A DNA stretch of 64,000 nucleotides from Cupriavidus sp. MP-37 (GTDB lineage: Bacteria > Pseudomonadota > Gammaproteobacteria > Burkholderiales > Burkholderiaceae), in assembly GCF_020618415.1 (NCBI RefSeq), contig NZ_CP085344.1:953001-1017000 (forward strand), in the 5' to 3' direction. Both the position numbers and the translations under genes were made by a program. The notes beneath the pieces are model-generated. The model was given only the letters and a program-made list of their open reading frames with translations, was not told the origin of the DNA and ran no database searches. Of the stretch, positions 55,100 to 64,000 are shown one piece after another. Position 1 is the first letter of the stretch. Each line of letters starts with the position of its first letter.

Positions 55100-55698
55100 G
55101 TGCCGCGCCATTCGAGCCGTTTGCGCTGGCCGAGATCGCGCCCACGCGCTGGAAGAACGGAGGCGGCAACACGCGCGAGATCGCGGTGTGGCCGCCGGGT
55201 GCGGGCATGGATGACTTTGTGTGGCGCCTGAGCGTTGCCGATATCGAACGCGACGGCCCGTTCTCGGCGTTTCCCGGCATCGACCGCCAGATCGTGCTGC
55301 TCGACGGCGCGGGCGTGACCTTGCGCGCGGACGACGGCAGCTTCAGCCAGCGCCTGGCCAGCGTGGGCGAGCCGTTCGCGTTTTCCGGCGATACCAGCCT
55401 GCAGTCGGCGCTGCTCGATGGCGCCACGCGCGACTTCAACGTGATGACGCGGCGCGGACACTGCCGCGCGCGCGTCGAAGCGTTCCGCGCAGGGTTTGCG
55501 GTCAGCACCGGCAGCCACATGCTGTGCCTGCTGGCCATCAGCGGTACCTGGCAGGCGCAGGGCGATGCCCTGCGGCTGCAGCCGGGCGAAGGGGCGCTGT
55601 CGCGCGCGGCCGCTCCCGCCTCGACGCACGCGTTTGAACCTGACGGTGACGCGGCCCTGTGCCTGTGCGTCACCCTCGAGATGGAGCCTGGCCAATGA
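55096..55698 (+). CDS. hutD: HutD family protein
   Basis: A 200-residue cupin-like HutD protein starting [27 protein letters not shown], the family hallmark (conserved TRWKNGGG), followed by [30 protein letters not shown]. HutD is found in many hut operons; in Pseudomonas it is proposed to limit hut activity by binding formylglutamate, but no enzymatic role is proven. ATGA overlaps link it to hutU and hutI, so it is translationally coupled to both. Confidence 0.93.
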   Translation: MSAAPFEPFALAEIAPTRWKNGGGNTREIAVWPPGAGMDDFVWRLSVADIERDGPFSAFPGIDRQIVLLDGAGVTLRADDGSFSQRLASVGEPFAFSGDTSLQSALLDGATRDFNVMTRRGHCRARVEAFRAGFAVSTGSHMLCLLAISGTWQAQGDALRLQPGEGALSRAAAPASTHAFEPDGDAALCLCVTLEMEPGQ

Positions 55699-56948
55699 CA
55701 CCGACTTCCTTGCCGTCCGCACCCAGCGCGGATGGCGTCTGGCACCACTGCCACCTGCTGCCCGATGGCGATCCTGCGCAGGCGATTCGCGATGCCGCGC
55801 TGGTGGTCGAGCACGGACGCATCGCCTGGCTCGGCGCAGCGGCGGAGCTGCCCGAGGCCTGGCGCGGCGCACCGCGCCATGACGCCAACGGTGCCTGGAT
55901 CACGCCGGGGCTGGTCGATTGCCACACGCACCTGGTCTACGGCGGCCAGCGCGCCGACGAATTCGCCATGCGCCTGGCCGGCGCCGGCTATGAAGAGATC
56001 GCGCGCGCCGGCGGCGGCATCGTCTCGACGGTGCGCGCGACGCGCAGCGCCGACGAAGACACGCTGTTCGCGCAGGCCGCGGCACGCCTGCGGCCGCTGC
56101 TGGCCGAGGGCGTCACCGCCGTCGAGATCAAGTCCGGCTACGGGCTGAACCTGGAAGCCGAACGCAAGCAGCTGCGCGTGGCGCGCCGGCTGGGCGAGCA
56201 CTTCGGCATCTCGGTCTACACCACCTTCCTCGGCGCGCACGCGCTGCCGCCGGAATACGCGGGCCGTGCCGACGACTATATCGACCTGGTCTGCAACACC
56301 ATGCTGCCGGCGCTGGCCGGCGAAGGCCTGGTCGATGCCGTCGATGCCTTCTGCGAGTCGATCGGTTTCTCGATCGCGCAGACGGAACGGGTGTTCGACG
56401 CCGCCGCGCGCCACGGGCTGCGCGTCAAGCTGCATGCGGAGCAGCTCAGCAACCTCGGCGGCGCCGCGCTGGCGGCACGGCACCGCGCGCTCTCGGCCGA
56501 CCATCTCGAGCATCTCGACGAAGCGGGCGTGGCCGCGATGGCCGAAGCCGGCACGGTCGCGGTGCTGCTGCCGGGCGCCTACTACTTCCTGCGCGACACC
56601 AACCTGCCGCCGATCGCGTTGCTGCGGCAGTACGGCGTGCCGATGGCGATCTCGACCGACCACAACCCCGGCACCTCGCCGGTGACGTCGCTGCTGCTGA
56701 TGATGAATATGGCCTGCACGCTGTTCCGGCTGACGGTGCCCGAGGCGCTGGCGGGCGTTACCGCGCACGCGGCACGCGCGCTGGGCGCCGCCGATCGCCA
56801 TGGGCGGCTGGCGGCGGGGCGGGTTGCCGATTTCGCGCTGTGGCACATCGATTCGCCGGCCGAGCTGGCGTACTGGTTCGGCCGCAATCCGGTCGCGACG
56901 GTGGTGCGCCAGGGGTGCGTCCATGCCTGTGCGGGAGCCACGGCATGA
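55695..56948 (+). CDS. hutI: Imidazolonepropionase
   Basis: HutI hydrolyses 4-imidazolone-5-propionate to N-formimidoyl-L-glutamate. The 417-residue amidohydrolase has the metal motif [100 protein letters not shown] (metal His residues) and [13 protein letters not shown] with the catalytic Asp. ATG 55695 overlaps the hutD stop, and hutF overlaps its own stop. Confidence 0.97.
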   Translation: MTPTSLPSAPSADGVWHHCHLLPDGDPAQAIRDAALVVEHGRIAWLGAAAELPEAWRGAPRHDANGAWITPGLVDCHTHLVYGGQRADEFAMRLAGAGYEEIARAGGGIVSTVRATRSADEDTLFAQAAARLRPLLAEGVTAVEIKSGYGLNLEAERKQLRVARRLGEHFGISVYTTFLGAHALPPEYAGRADDYIDLVCNTMLPALAGEGLVDAVDAFCESIGFSIAQTERVFDAAARHGLRVKLHAEQLSNLGGAALAARHRALSADHLEHLDEAGVAAMAEAGTVAVLLPGAYYFLRDTNLPPIALLRQYGVPMAISTDHNPGTSPVTSLLLMMNMACTLFRLTVPEALAGVTAHAARALGAADRHGRLAAGRVADFALWHIDSPAELAYWFGRNPVATVVRQGCVHACAGATA

Positions 56949-58351
56949 GCGGCACGCAACTGTTCGCACCGTATGCGCTGCTGCCGGAAGGCTGGGCCCG
57001 CGACGTGCTGCTGGCCTGGGACGACGCGGGGCGCTTCACCGCCGTGCAGCCCGGGGCCGCACCCGGCGCCGGCGTGCCGAATGCGGCGGGCCCGGTGTTG
57101 CCGGGCATGCCCAACCTGCATTCGCATGCGTTCCAGCGCGGCTTTGCCGGCCTGACGGAATTCCGCAGCCGCCCGCAGGGCGACGATCCGGCCGGTGCCG
57201 ATTCGTTCTGGAGCTGGCGCACGCTGATGTACCGCTTTGCGCAGCGGCTCTCGCCCGACACGCTGGAAGCGGTCGCCACCCAGCTCTATATCGAGATGCT
57301 GCGCGCGGGCTATACCAGCGTGTGCGAGTTCCACTACGTGCATCACGATGAAGGCGGCAGGCCCTATGCCGATGCCGCCGAGATGTCGCTGCGGCTGCTG
57401 CGCGCGGCGCAGCGCACCGGCATCGGCATGACGCTGCTGCCGGTGCTGTACCAGACCGCGGGTTTCGGCGGCAAGCCGCCGCTGAAAGGGCAGCGGCGCT
57501 TCCTGCACGACACCGATGCGATGCTGAAGCTGCTGGAGCGGCTGCGCCCGGCGTGCGCGCAGTCCGGCGCGCGCCTCGGGCTGGCGCCGCATTCGCTGCG
57601 CGCGGTGCCGGAGGCAAGCCTGCTGCATGCGCTGGCGGGACTGCGCGCGATCGACGCACAGGCGCCGGTCCATATCCATATCGCCGAGCAGCAGAAGGAA
57701 GTGGATGACTGCATCGCGTGGTCGGGCACGCGCCCGGTGACGTGGCTGTTCGATCATGTCGAGGTCGATGCGCACTGGTGCCTGGTGCATGCCACGCATA
57801 TGGACTGGGACGAACGCCGGCGCCTGGCGCACAGCGGCGCGGTGGCCGGCATCTGCCCGACCACCGAGGCCAACCTGGGCGACGGCGTGTTCGAGGCCGC
57901 GCCCTACCTGGCCCAGCAGGGCGCATGGGGCATCGGCTCGGACAGCCATGCCAGCGTCAGCGTGGCGGAGGAACTGCGGCTGTTCGAATACGGGCAGCGG
58001 CTCGGCCTGCAGCGGCGCAACGTGCTGGCGTCCGACACCCACGCGCAGGTGGCGGACCGCCTGTACCTGGAAGCGGTGGCCGGCGGCGCGCGCGCCTCGG
58101 GCCGCGCGCTGGCCGGACTGGCGGTGGGGCAGCAGGCCGACTTCGTGGTGCTCGACGGCGCGCACCCCACGCTGGCGGGACTCGACGGGCCGCAGGCGCT
58201 GGCCACCCACGTGTTCGCCTGCCACGGCCATGAGACACTAGCGGAAGTCCGCACCGCCGGCCGCAGCCGCGTGCAGCATGGCGCGCATCCGCTGCAGGCG
58301 GAGGCCGGGCGCCTGTTTATCGCGGCGCGCGCCAGCTTGCTGGCCGACTGA
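56945..58351 (+). CDS. hutF: Formimidoylglutamate deiminase
   Basis: HutF hydrolyses N-formimidoylglutamate to N-formylglutamate and ammonia. The 468-residue amidohydrolase has [21 protein letters not shown] (metal His residues), [80 protein letters not shown] and [25 protein letters not shown]. Its presence with HutG fixes the pathway as the two-step HutF/HutG branch rather than the one-step HutG formiminoglutamase branch. Confidence 0.97.
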   Translation: MSGTQLFAPYALLPEGWARDVLLAWDDAGRFTAVQPGAAPGAGVPNAAGPVLPGMPNLHSHAFQRGFAGLTEFRSRPQGDDPAGADSFWSWRTLMYRFAQRLSPDTLEAVATQLYIEMLRAGYTSVCEFHYVHHDEGGRPYADAAEMSLRLLRAAQRTGIGMTLLPVLYQTAGFGGKPPLKGQRRFLHDTDAMLKLLERLRPACAQSGARLGLAPHSLRAVPEASLLHALAGLRAIDAQAPVHIHIAEQQKEVDDCIAWSGTRPVTWLFDHVEVDAHWCLVHATHMDWDERRRLAHSGAVAGICPTTEANLGDGVFEAAPYLAQQGAWGIGSDSHASVSVAEELRLFEYGQRLGLQRRNVLASDTHAQVADRLYLEAVAGGARASGRALAGLAVGQQADFVVLDGAHPTLAGLDGPQALATHVFACHGHETLAEVRTAGRSRVQHGAHPLQAEAGRLFIAARASLLAD

Positions 58352-58385
58352 AAACCGGGCGCACGCCCACAGCATCGCAACCATC

Positions 58386-59198
58386 ATGTCCTTTTCCACC
58401 GATACCCCCGCCTTCACCCTGCACCGTGGCACGCGCCCGCTGCTGGTATCGATGCCGCATGTCGGCACGCACCTGCCGGCATCGGTCTCGCAGCGCCTGA
58501 GCGCCGAGGCCCGCACCGTGCCCGACACCGACTGGCACCTGGAACGCCTGTACGACTTCGCCCGCGAACTGGGCGCGTCGGTGCTGGCGGCCACGCACTC
58601 GCGCTATGTGGTCGACCTGAACCGTCCGCCCGACAACGCCAACCTGTATCCGGGCCAGGACACCACCGGACTGTGCCCGGTCGACACCTTCGACAAGACG
58701 CCGCTCTATGCCGACGGCAACGGTCCCGACGACGCGGAAATCGCCGCGCGCCGCGACGCGATCTGGCGCCCGTACCACCAGGCGCTGGCCGACGAGCTGG
58801 CACGGCTCAAGGCCGCGCATGGCACCGTCGCGCTGTGGGACGCGCATTCGATCCGTTCGGTGCTGCCGCGCTTCTTCGACGGCAAGCTGCCCGACTTCAA
58901 CCTCGGCACCGCCAACGGCGACAGCTGCGACGCCGCGCTCGCCGGCCAGCTGCTGGAGCAGGCCAGCGCGGTGCCGGGCCATACCGCGGTGCTCAACGGC
59001 CGCTTCAAGGGTGGCTACATCACGCGGCAATACGGCAAGCCGGGCGAGGGCGTGCATGCGGTGCAGCTGGAGCTGTCGCAGTGCGCCTACATGAGCGAGG
59101 TCTATCCGTTCGCCTATGACGAGGCGCGGGCCACCGCGCTGCAGCCGGCGCTGCGCGGCATGCTGGCGACGGTGCTGGAGTTCGTTGAATCGCGGTGA
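58386..59198 (+). CDS. hutG: N-formylglutamate deformylase
   Basis: HutG hydrolyses N-formylglutamate to glutamate and formate. The 270-residue protein matches the FGase family: RPLLVSMPHVGTHLPASVSQRL (metal-binding His), TDWHLERLYDFARELGASVLAATHSRYVVDLNRPPDN, LWDAHSIRSVLPRFFDGKLPDFNLGT and GGYITRQYGKPGEGVHAVQLELSQCAYM. It starts 34 bp after hutF and ends the hut run; a GC hairpin without T-tract lies in the 28-bp gap to the convergent SMP-30 gene. Confidence 0.96.
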   Translation: MSFSTDTPAFTLHRGTRPLLVSMPHVGTHLPASVSQRLSAEARTVPDTDWHLERLYDFARELGASVLAATHSRYVVDLNRPPDNANLYPGQDTTGLCPVDTFDKTPLYADGNGPDDAEIAARRDAIWRPYHQALADELARLKAAHGTVALWDAHSIRSVLPRFFDGKLPDFNLGTANGDSCDAALAGQLLEQASAVPGHTAVLNGRFKGGYITRQYGKPGEGVHAVQLELSQCAYMSEVYPFAYDEARATALQPALRGMLATVLEFVESR

Positions 59199-59226
59199 AG
59201 CGGCAGGGGCGCTGTGCGCGCCCCGC

Positions 59227-60135
59227 TCAGGCCACGGCCAGCCCGAGGCGCAGGCGGTACAGCGATGTGCTCGCGGCAATGAACAACTCATTGCCCGCGG
59301 CGCCGCCGAAGGCAAGATTGCCAACTTTTTCCGGCACCGGGATCTGCGCCATCCGCGTGCCGTCGGGGTGGAACACCTGTACGCCGCTGGCACTGCTGGT
59401 GAACAGCCAGCCGCGCCGGTCGACGCGCAAGCCGTCCGGCAGTCCGGGCTCGATGACGGCGAACACGCGCGGCCGGGCCAGCACCCGCCCGGCAACGACG
59501 TCGAAGGCGACGATGTGGTGATGGGCCCCGTCGCGCAAGGCTGCCGAGGTATCCGAGACATAGAGTGTGTCTTCCGCGGGCGAGAAGGCCAGGCCGTTCG
59601 GCTCGTCGAGGAAGTCGCTGGCCACTTCCAGCGTGCCGGCGCCGGGATCGTAGCGGAAGACGTAGTTGTGCCGCAGTTCGGGATCGGCGCGATGGCCTTC
59701 CCGATCCGACACGATGCCATAAGGCGGATCGGTGAACCACAGCGTGCCATCGCGCTTGACGACGATATCGTTCGGCGAATTCAGCCGCCGCCCCTGATAG
59801 TGGCTGACCACCACCTCGTCCTCGCCCCAGCGCGACCCGTGCCGGCGCGTGCGCACGATGGCGCGGCGTCCGTGCGAGCAATGCAGCAGCGAGCCATCCG
59901 CCTCCAGCGCATGGCCGTTGGTAAATTCGACGCCGGTCCGCCACACCGACATGCCCTGCGCGGGGCTCCAGCACAGCATGCGGTCATTGGGGATATCGCT
60001 CCACAGCACCGCGCCGTCTTGCGGCAGCCACACCGGTCCCTCGCTCCAGGCGGCGCCGCCGGCCAGCCGCTCAAGCCGCGCACCGGCCAGTTGCAGCGCG
60101 CGTGCGCGTGCATCGAAAATCTGCACCGCTTCCAT
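59227..60135 (-). CDS. SMP-30/gluconolactonase family protein
   Basis: A 302-residue six-bladed beta-propeller lactonase-like protein: LAGGAAWSEGPVWLPQDGAVLWSDIPNDRML (metal Glu in SEGPVW), FTNGHALEADGSLLHCSHGRRAI, RLNSPNDIVVKRDGTLWFTDPPYGI (metal Asn and Asp) and ISDTS-like YVSDTSAALRD, then PDGLRVDRRGWLFTSS. Lactone hydrolysis of a sugar acid is the likely reaction. GGAGATCGAC supports ATG 60135; ATG 60147 is an alternative. It is downstream of a GntP permease gene on the same strand, which fits a sugar-acid pathway. Confidence 0.9.
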   Translation of the reverse strand: MEAVQIFDARARALQLAGARLERLAGGAAWSEGPVWLPQDGAVLWSDIPNDRMLCWSPAQGMSVWRTGVEFTNGHALEADGSLLHCSHGRRAIVRTRRHGSRWGEDEVVVSHYQGRRLNSPNDIVVKRDGTLWFTDPPYGIVSDREGHRADPELRHNYVFRYDPGAGTLEVASDFLDEPNGLAFSPAEDTLYVSDTSAALRDGAHHHIVAFDVVAGRVLARPRVFAVIEPGLPDGLRVDRRGWLFTSSASGVQVFHPDGTRMAQIPVPEKVGNLAFGGAAGNELFIAASTSLYRLRLGLAVA

Positions 60136-60170
60136 GTCGATCTCCATTGGCCACCGGATCACGCAGGCCG

Positions 60171-61553
60171 TCACACGAACTGCCACAGCACCAGGACCGA
60201 CCCCAGCGCGGCGATGCCGGCGATGGTCGTCAGCACCGTCCAGCTCTTCAACCCATCGGCGACGTTCAGGCCGAGCATGCGCGTCACGATCCAGAAGCCG
60301 GCATCGTTGACGTGCGAAACCGCCATGCCCCCCGCGCCCATCGCCAGCCCGAGCAGCGCCAGGTGATTGGCGCCGGGCGATGCCTGCGCGACCAGCGGCG
60401 CGATGATGCCAGCGGTGGTCATCAGCGCCACCGTGGTCGGCCCCTGCGCCGCGCGCAACAGCATCGCCAGCAGGAAGGCAAGGATGGCCAGCGGCAGCCC
60501 TGACGATTGCAGCGACGTTGCCAGCGCCGGGCCGATCCCGGTCGACACCAGAACCTTCGCGAACGCGCCGCCGGCGCCGGTGATCAGGATCACCACCGAC
60601 ACGGCCGGGATCGCCGCGCCGGCCACCTCCGACACCGTCGCCAGCCGCGCGCCGCGCCGGATGCCGAGCAGGTAGGCGCAGAGCAGCAGGCCGAGCAGCA
60701 GTGCGACGTAGGGGATGCCGAGAAACATCAGCAGCGAACGGCCGACGGTTCCCGGCGGCAACAGGATCTGCGCCACCGTTCCGGCCAGGATCATCACGAT
60801 CGGCAGCGCGATCAGCCCGGCAACGAGACCGGCGCCGGGAGGCGCGCCACTGCCGAGGCGCGCAGGTTCGTGATGGACCTGTGGCTCGTGCGGGAGACTG
60901 CGCGTAGCCTGGCCCAGTTCGCGGGCGATATCGGCGGCCATGGCGAACGGGCGCCGGCTCAGGCGGCTGGCCGCCAGCACCGTCACGACGCCGGTGACCA
61001 GCGCGACCGGCAGCCCGAGCAGCAGCAGGCGGCCGATGTCGATGCCCAGTTCACCGGCCACCGCCACCATGCCGGGATGCGGCGGCAGCAGCGCATGCAC
61101 CACCAGCAAGACCGCGCACACCGGCAGGCCGATCGCCGCCAGCGCAATGCCGCGGGTGCGCGCGAGGCCGTAGAGCAGCGGCATCAGCATCATGACGCCG
61201 ACCTCGAAGAACACCGGAATGCCCACGCCGAACGCGGTGCAGACCATGGCCAGCGGCACGCGCTTGTCGCCGAAGCGCTCGATCAGCCGATTGGCCAGCA
61301 TCTGTGCGCCGCCGGACAGTTCGATCAGGCGCCCGATCATCGCGCCCAAGGCAATGATCACCGCGACATGGCCCAGCGTCTTGCCCAGCCCGCCCTCGAT
61401 GGCATTGGCCAGCTCGGTCACGGGCACGCCCGCCGCGACGGCCACGCCGGTGGCCACCAGGATCAGCGCGAGGAAGGGGTGCACCCGTGCGATCAGAATC
61501 AAGGCCAGCAACAGCAGGATCGCTGTGGTACCGCCGAGTATCAGTAGTGCCAC
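60171..61553 (-). CDS. GntP family gluconate-type:H+ symporter
   Basis: A 460-residue polytopic permease of the gluconate transporter family: LALILIARVHPFLALILVATGVAVAAG, ANAIEGGLGKTLGHVAVIIALGAMIGRLIELSGGAQ, CTAFGVGIPVFFEVGVMMLMPLLYGLAR, VVHALLPPHPGMVAVAG, and GPTTVALMTTAGI with SHVNDAGFWIV near the C-terminus. GntP members carry gluconate, idonate, glycerate or related sugar acids; the precise ligand is unknown. Start GTG 61553 has GGAGACATAGAC upstream and lies 3 bp after the stop of the b561-like gene. The frame remains open to 61877, but that part overlaps the upstream gene in another frame. Confidence 0.92.
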   Translation of the reverse strand: MALLILGGTTAILLLLALILIARVHPFLALILVATGVAVAAGVPVTELANAIEGGLGKTLGHVAVIIALGAMIGRLIELSGGAQMLANRLIERFGDKRVPLAMVCTAFGVGIPVFFEVGVMMLMPLLYGLARTRGIALAAIGLPVCAVLLVVHALLPPHPGMVAVAGELGIDIGRLLLLGLPVALVTGVVTVLAASRLSRRPFAMAADIARELGQATRSLPHEPQVHHEPARLGSGAPPGAGLVAGLIALPIVMILAGTVAQILLPPGTVGRSLLMFLGIPYVALLLGLLLCAYLLGIRRGARLATVSEVAGAAIPAVSVVILITGAGGAFAKVLVSTGIGPALATSLQSSGLPLAILAFLLAMLLRAAQGPTTVALMTTAGIIAPLVAQASPGANHLALLGLAMGAGGMAVSHVNDAGFWIVTRMLGLNVADGLKSWTVLTTIAGIAALGSVLVLWQFV

Positions 61554-61555
61554 GT

Positions 61556-62410
61556 CTATGTCTCCGTGTCGACCTGCAATGCCGGCGTCGGTGGCGCGCC
61601 GGACGTGGACCGGGATTGCGAAGCAAAGCGCGCGATGCCCCAGCCGATGGGTGCGCGCCGATTGCCGGGATGCTGCGGATCGGGGCCCCAGATGGCCTGG
61701 TACGTGTCGATGCACCAGCCGGCCCGCTGCAGCGCCAGCGCCAGCACCGCCAGCGTGAGCCACCAGGCGAACAACAGCAGCGGCATCCAGCGCGGGGCAT
61801 CGGCAAGCACCAGGCCAATGGCGATGGTTGCCAGCGCCAGCGGCAGCGAACTCCAGCCGATGCCCTTGTGCACGCACTCGAACACCACCCGGCGCGCGCT
61901 CATGTCGTAATGGTCACCGCGCAGGCAGGCGCTGGAGGGTCCGCCCTTGCTGCCGCGCAACAGCCCGCTGCACAACTGCAGCATGGCGCAACCCGCCAGC
62001 AGCCAGCCACAGGCGTGGTGCCAGAGCGCCAGTGGATGCGGCATGCCAGGGTGGCCGACGATCAGCAGCAAGCCTGCCGACATCAAAGCCATGCCGCTGC
62101 CCTGCAGCCACAAGTGGGCGTGCCACCAAGTCTTGCGATCCAGCTCGTCAGGCCACGCTTGCGATGGCAACACCTTGCAGAAGCGTGCCGCCAGCATGCC
62201 GAGCGGCAGCAGCACTCCCCAGCTCAGCACCATCAGACGACCGTGCCAGGCTACCGATGGCAGGATGTGGTGCGCGTCCGCGCGCGACAGCGGCTGGCCC
62301 AGCCATTGCGCGGGCCAACCCGGCAACACGGCGGCGGTGAGGATGCCTGCGCAAAGCGCGAGGCCGAGCGCCAGCGTCCAGCGCGCTAACGCTGGCAGAA
62401 CGAGCGGCAT
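61556..62410 (-). CDS. Cytochrome b561-like multi-pass membrane protein
   Basis: A 284-residue protein with seven or so hydrophobic segments. Two pairs of histidines lie at helix ends as expected for b561-type haem ligation: AWHGRLMVLSWGVLLPLGMLAAR, WWHAHLWLQGSGMALM, ALWHHACGWLLAGCAMLQL and FECVHKGIGWSSLPLALATI. This spacing fits the cytochrome b561 / ferric reductase-like transmembrane fold. It is the first gene of a leftward operon with the GntP permease and SMP-30 protein; a role in transferring electrons from a periplasmic sugar-acid dehydrogenase is possible but speculative. Start ATG 62410. Confidence 0.75.
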   Translation of the reverse strand: MPLVLPALARWTLALGLALCAGILTAAVLPGWPAQWLGQPLSRADAHHILPSVAWHGRLMVLSWGVLLPLGMLAARFCKVLPSQAWPDELDRKTWWHAHLWLQGSGMALMSAGLLLIVGHPGMPHPLALWHHACGWLLAGCAMLQLCSGLLRGSKGGPSSACLRGDHYDMSARRVVFECVHKGIGWSSLPLALATIAIGLVLADAPRWMPLLLFAWWLTLAVLALALQRAGWCIDTYQAIWGPDPQHPGNRRAPIGWGIARFASQSRSTSGAPPTPALQVDTET

Positions 62411-62665
62411 GTCGTGTCTCCTGTTGTTGTTCTGATGTGCAGCGCGGGCACCACCTTCTGCGCTGCAGCGGCCCCGGATCGGAACGTGGTGGCAACTATA
62501 GCGAGCGGGGTACGATCCCTCTAATCAATTGATGGCATACCTGGTTCACCGCGGGTTATGGGCTGCTGAAATGGCTGCGCAAGGTAGCGCGGGTGAAAAA
62601 AGAAAAAGCCCGGCGTGATGTGAACTGCACCCCAAAAGTTGGACACCAACTTTTGGGGTGTTTTC

Positions 62666-63199
62666 ATGTATAGGTACACCGAGCAGTTCAGACTGTCGGT
62701 CATCAAGGAATATCTGCGCGGGCAGGTAGGAGCTGGTGCGCTTGCCAAGCGCCATGGAATAGACGACGGGACGGTGCGACGCTGGGTGGCAGCCTATCGG
62801 CTGCACGGTGAAGCCAGCCTGAGGCGCAGGTACAAGACCTACAGCGCCGAGTTCAAGCTCTCGGTGCTTGAGCGGATGCGCCGCCAAGGCTTGTCGCATC
62901 GGGAAGTGGCGGCACTGTACGACATTCGCAATATCGGCGCCATTGGTGTGTGGGAACGCCAGTATGATGCTGGGGGTTTAGAAGCTCTGACGCCTCGGCC
63001 TAAGGGGCGGCGGCCCAGCAAGATGCCACAACGGACTCCCAAGACAAAGCCATCGCGGTCTTCAGACGACCGTACGCGCACACGCGAGGAACTCCTTGAA
63101 GAGTTGAACTACCTGCGCATGGAGAACGCGTACCTAAAAAAGCTCGAAGCCTTGGTTCAAGCGAGCAAGACATCTGCGCAACCCAAAAGGCGCAAATAG
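62666..63199 (+). CDS. IS3-family transposase OrfA
   Basis: A 177-residue DNA-binding protein with two helix-turn-helix motifs (VIKEYLRGQVGAGALAKRHGIDDGTVRRWVAAY and RQGLSHREVAALYDIRNIGAIGVWERQY) and a C-terminal leucine-zipper-like segment (REELLEELNYLRMENAYLKKLEAL). ATG 62666 follows the terminal hairpin; an in-frame TTG at 62639 lies within it. The A-AAA-AAG heptamer at 63136-63142, in the right phase (codons CTA AAA AAG), is the classical -1 frameshift site that makes the OrfAB transposase; the -1 frame stays open from there into OrfB. Confidence 0.95.
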   Translation: MYRYTEQFRLSVIKEYLRGQVGAGALAKRHGIDDGTVRRWVAAYRLHGEASLRRRYKTYSAEFKLSVLERMRRQGLSHREVAALYDIRNIGAIGVWERQYDAGGLEALTPRPKGRRPSKMPQRTPKTKPSRSSDDRTRTREELLEELNYLRMENAYLKKLEALVQASKTSAQPKRRK

Positions 63200-64000
63200 T
63201 GCTTGAGCTGAGGCAGCAGTACCCATTGTCCGGTTTGCTGAGGGTGGCGGGGCTGGCGCGCAGCACCTTCTACTACCAGCAGGCAGTGCTCCAGGCGCAG
63301 GACAAGTATGCGGAGCTGAAAACGCGCATTCGCGAACTCTTCGCCCGACACATGGGTCGTTATGGCTACCGCCGCATCACAGCGGCGATCCGGCAAACCG
63401 GTACGGTCGTCAACCACAAGACGGTTCAGCGGCTCATGCACGAGATGGGATTGAAGTCGTTGGTCCGGCCGAAGAAATACCGATCCTACAAGGGCATGGT
63501 GGGTCGTGTCGCGCCCAACGTTCTGCAACGGCGATTCCACGCCAAACGCGCGAATCGGAAGTGGGTAACCGACGTGACCGAGTTCAACGTGGCCGGCGAG
63601 AAGCTCTACCTTTCCCCGGTGCTGGACCTGTACAACGGCGAGATCATCGCCTACGAGACTGCCCGCAGGCCCGCCTTTGAGATGGTGAGGAATATGCTGA
63701 AGAAGGCGTTCCGCCGCCTCGGCCCGAAGGATCGACCCGTACTGCATTCCGATCAGGGCTGGCAGTATCAGATGCCGGCCTATCAGCGAATGCTCAAAAA
63801 GCGCAGCGTCCGTCCCAGCATGTCGCGCAAGGGCAATTGTCTGGACAACGCCGCCATGGAAAGCTTCTTCGGCACCCTGAAGTCCGAATTCTTCTACCTG
63901 AACAAATTCGCCAGCGTCGAGAAACTACAGCAAGGCCTGGCCCAATACATTCACTACTACAATCACGACCGCATCAAACTCAAACTAAAAGGGCTGAGTC
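63199..64000 (+). CDS. IS3-family transposase OrfB (3' end outside window)
   Basis: This frame is open from before the A-AAA-AAG slip site to the end of the window; if begun independently, GTG 63199 overlaps the OrfA stop. The product is an IS3 integrase: an HTH_21-like region (RIRELFARHMGRYGYRRITAAIRQTG), then the rve catalytic core with the first Asp in WVTDVTEFNV, the second in LHSDQGWQYQ and the Glu in NAAMESFFGTLKSE, followed by YIHYYNHDRIKLKLKG. DDE residues are all intact, so the copy may be active. The last few codons are cut by the window edge. Confidence 0.95.
   Translation, partial: MLELRQQYPLSGLLRVAGLARSTFYYQQAVLQAQDKYAELKTRIRELFARHMGRYGYRRITAAIRQTGTVVNHKTVQRLMHEMGLKSLVRPKKYRSYKGMVGRVAPNVLQRRFHAKRANRKWVTDVTEFNVAGEKLYLSPVLDLYNGEIIAYETARRPAFEMVRNMLKKAFRRLGPKDRPVLHSDQGWQYQMPAYQRMLKKRSVRPSMSRKGNCLDNAAMESFFGTLKSEFFYLNKFASVEKLQQGLAQYIHYYNHDRIKLKLKGLS

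Larger units (their letters stand above)
62621..64000 (+). mobile_element. IS3-family insertion sequence (IS150-like group), right end outside window
   Basis: The left end begins at TGAACTGCACCCCAAAAGTT (62621), with the TG terminus common in this family, and is followed by OrfA, OrfB and their overlap. A perfect 15-bp inverted repeat CACCCCAAAAGTTGG (62628-62642) / CCAACTTTTGGGGTG (62646-62660) lies just before OrfA and may block read-in of outside transcripts or translation. The right inverted repeat and the target duplication are beyond base 64000. The insertion lies 210 bp upstream of the b561-like gene start; the gap before it holds no other gene. Confidence 0.93.

Overview
The window is high-GC (roughly two-thirds G+C), densely coded DNA from a betaproteobacterial primary chromosome. 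Gene order and protein sequences (murJ | rpsT, DUF3579 gene, argF, ppnP, murB, yajQ, icd, cspA, clpS-clpA, dut-coaBC-lspA-ileS-ribF, nadA-nadC | nadB, rpmB-rpmG, liv operon, hut cluster) point to the Burkholderiaceae, most likely Cupriavidus. That genus assignment is inference from memory of synteny, not a database result. Almost everything is core metabolism; the one clear mobile element is an IS3-family insertion sequence cut by the right edge.

Layout. 1-8.5 kb: DedA-like membrane protein (cut at the left edge), SirB1-like protein, lipid II flippase MurJ, ribosomal protein S20, a DUF3579 protein, argF, ppnP, murB, yajQ, a DUF192 protein and a small Lys/Ala-rich exported protein. 8.5-17 kb: 23S rRNA pseudouridine synthase, isocitrate dehydrogenase, two VOC-fold proteins, a tRNA-like remnant, cold-shock protein, the ClpS/ClpA protease adaptor and unfoldase, and a Bug-type solute-binding protein. 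17-26 kb: the leftward run ribF, ileS, lspA, coaBC, dut, then a convergent hybrid histidine kinase / LuxR-type regulator pair. 26-38 kb: purN-rsmB-like, mscS-like channel, fatty-acid desaturase, NAD synthesis (nadA, nadC, nadB), L28/L33, radC, FKBP, ispH. 38.8-44 kb: complete branched-chain amino acid ABC importer (livK-like lipoprotein, livH, livM, livG, livF). 44-47.8 kb: argD, an iron-sulfur flavoreductase and an SDR-like epimerase. 47.8-59.2 kb: a histidine-utilisation (hut) cluster: a three-gene ABC importer of the SsuA/TauA type, HutC repressor, hutH, hutU, hutD, hutI, hutF, hutG. This encodes the full route from histidine to glutamate by the deiminase/deformylase branch. 59.2-62.4 kb: leftward operon of a b561-like membrane protein, a GntP permease and an SMP-30 lactonase. 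62.6 kb to the end: IS3-family element.

The most interesting signals are in the leaders. argD (leftward, from 45419) is preceded by a strong promoter, a 22-codon reading frame with an Arg-Arg-Arg run, an alternative pairing region and a textbook intrinsic terminator: a complete candidate arginine-responsive attenuator. argF, 40 kb away, also has an Arg-rich 13-codon frame whose Arg codons form one arm of a long-range inverted repeat ending just before the argF start. Together they suggest that arginine synthesis here is controlled by ribosome-mediated attenuation. Other regulatory signals are a shared TCTTATATAAGA palindrome at icd and at the DUF3579 gene promoter, three HutC-type operators placed on hut promoters, several genes whose -10 box lies 6-7 bp before the start codon (possible leaderless mRNAs), and REP/BIME-like inverted repeats at three intergenic sites.
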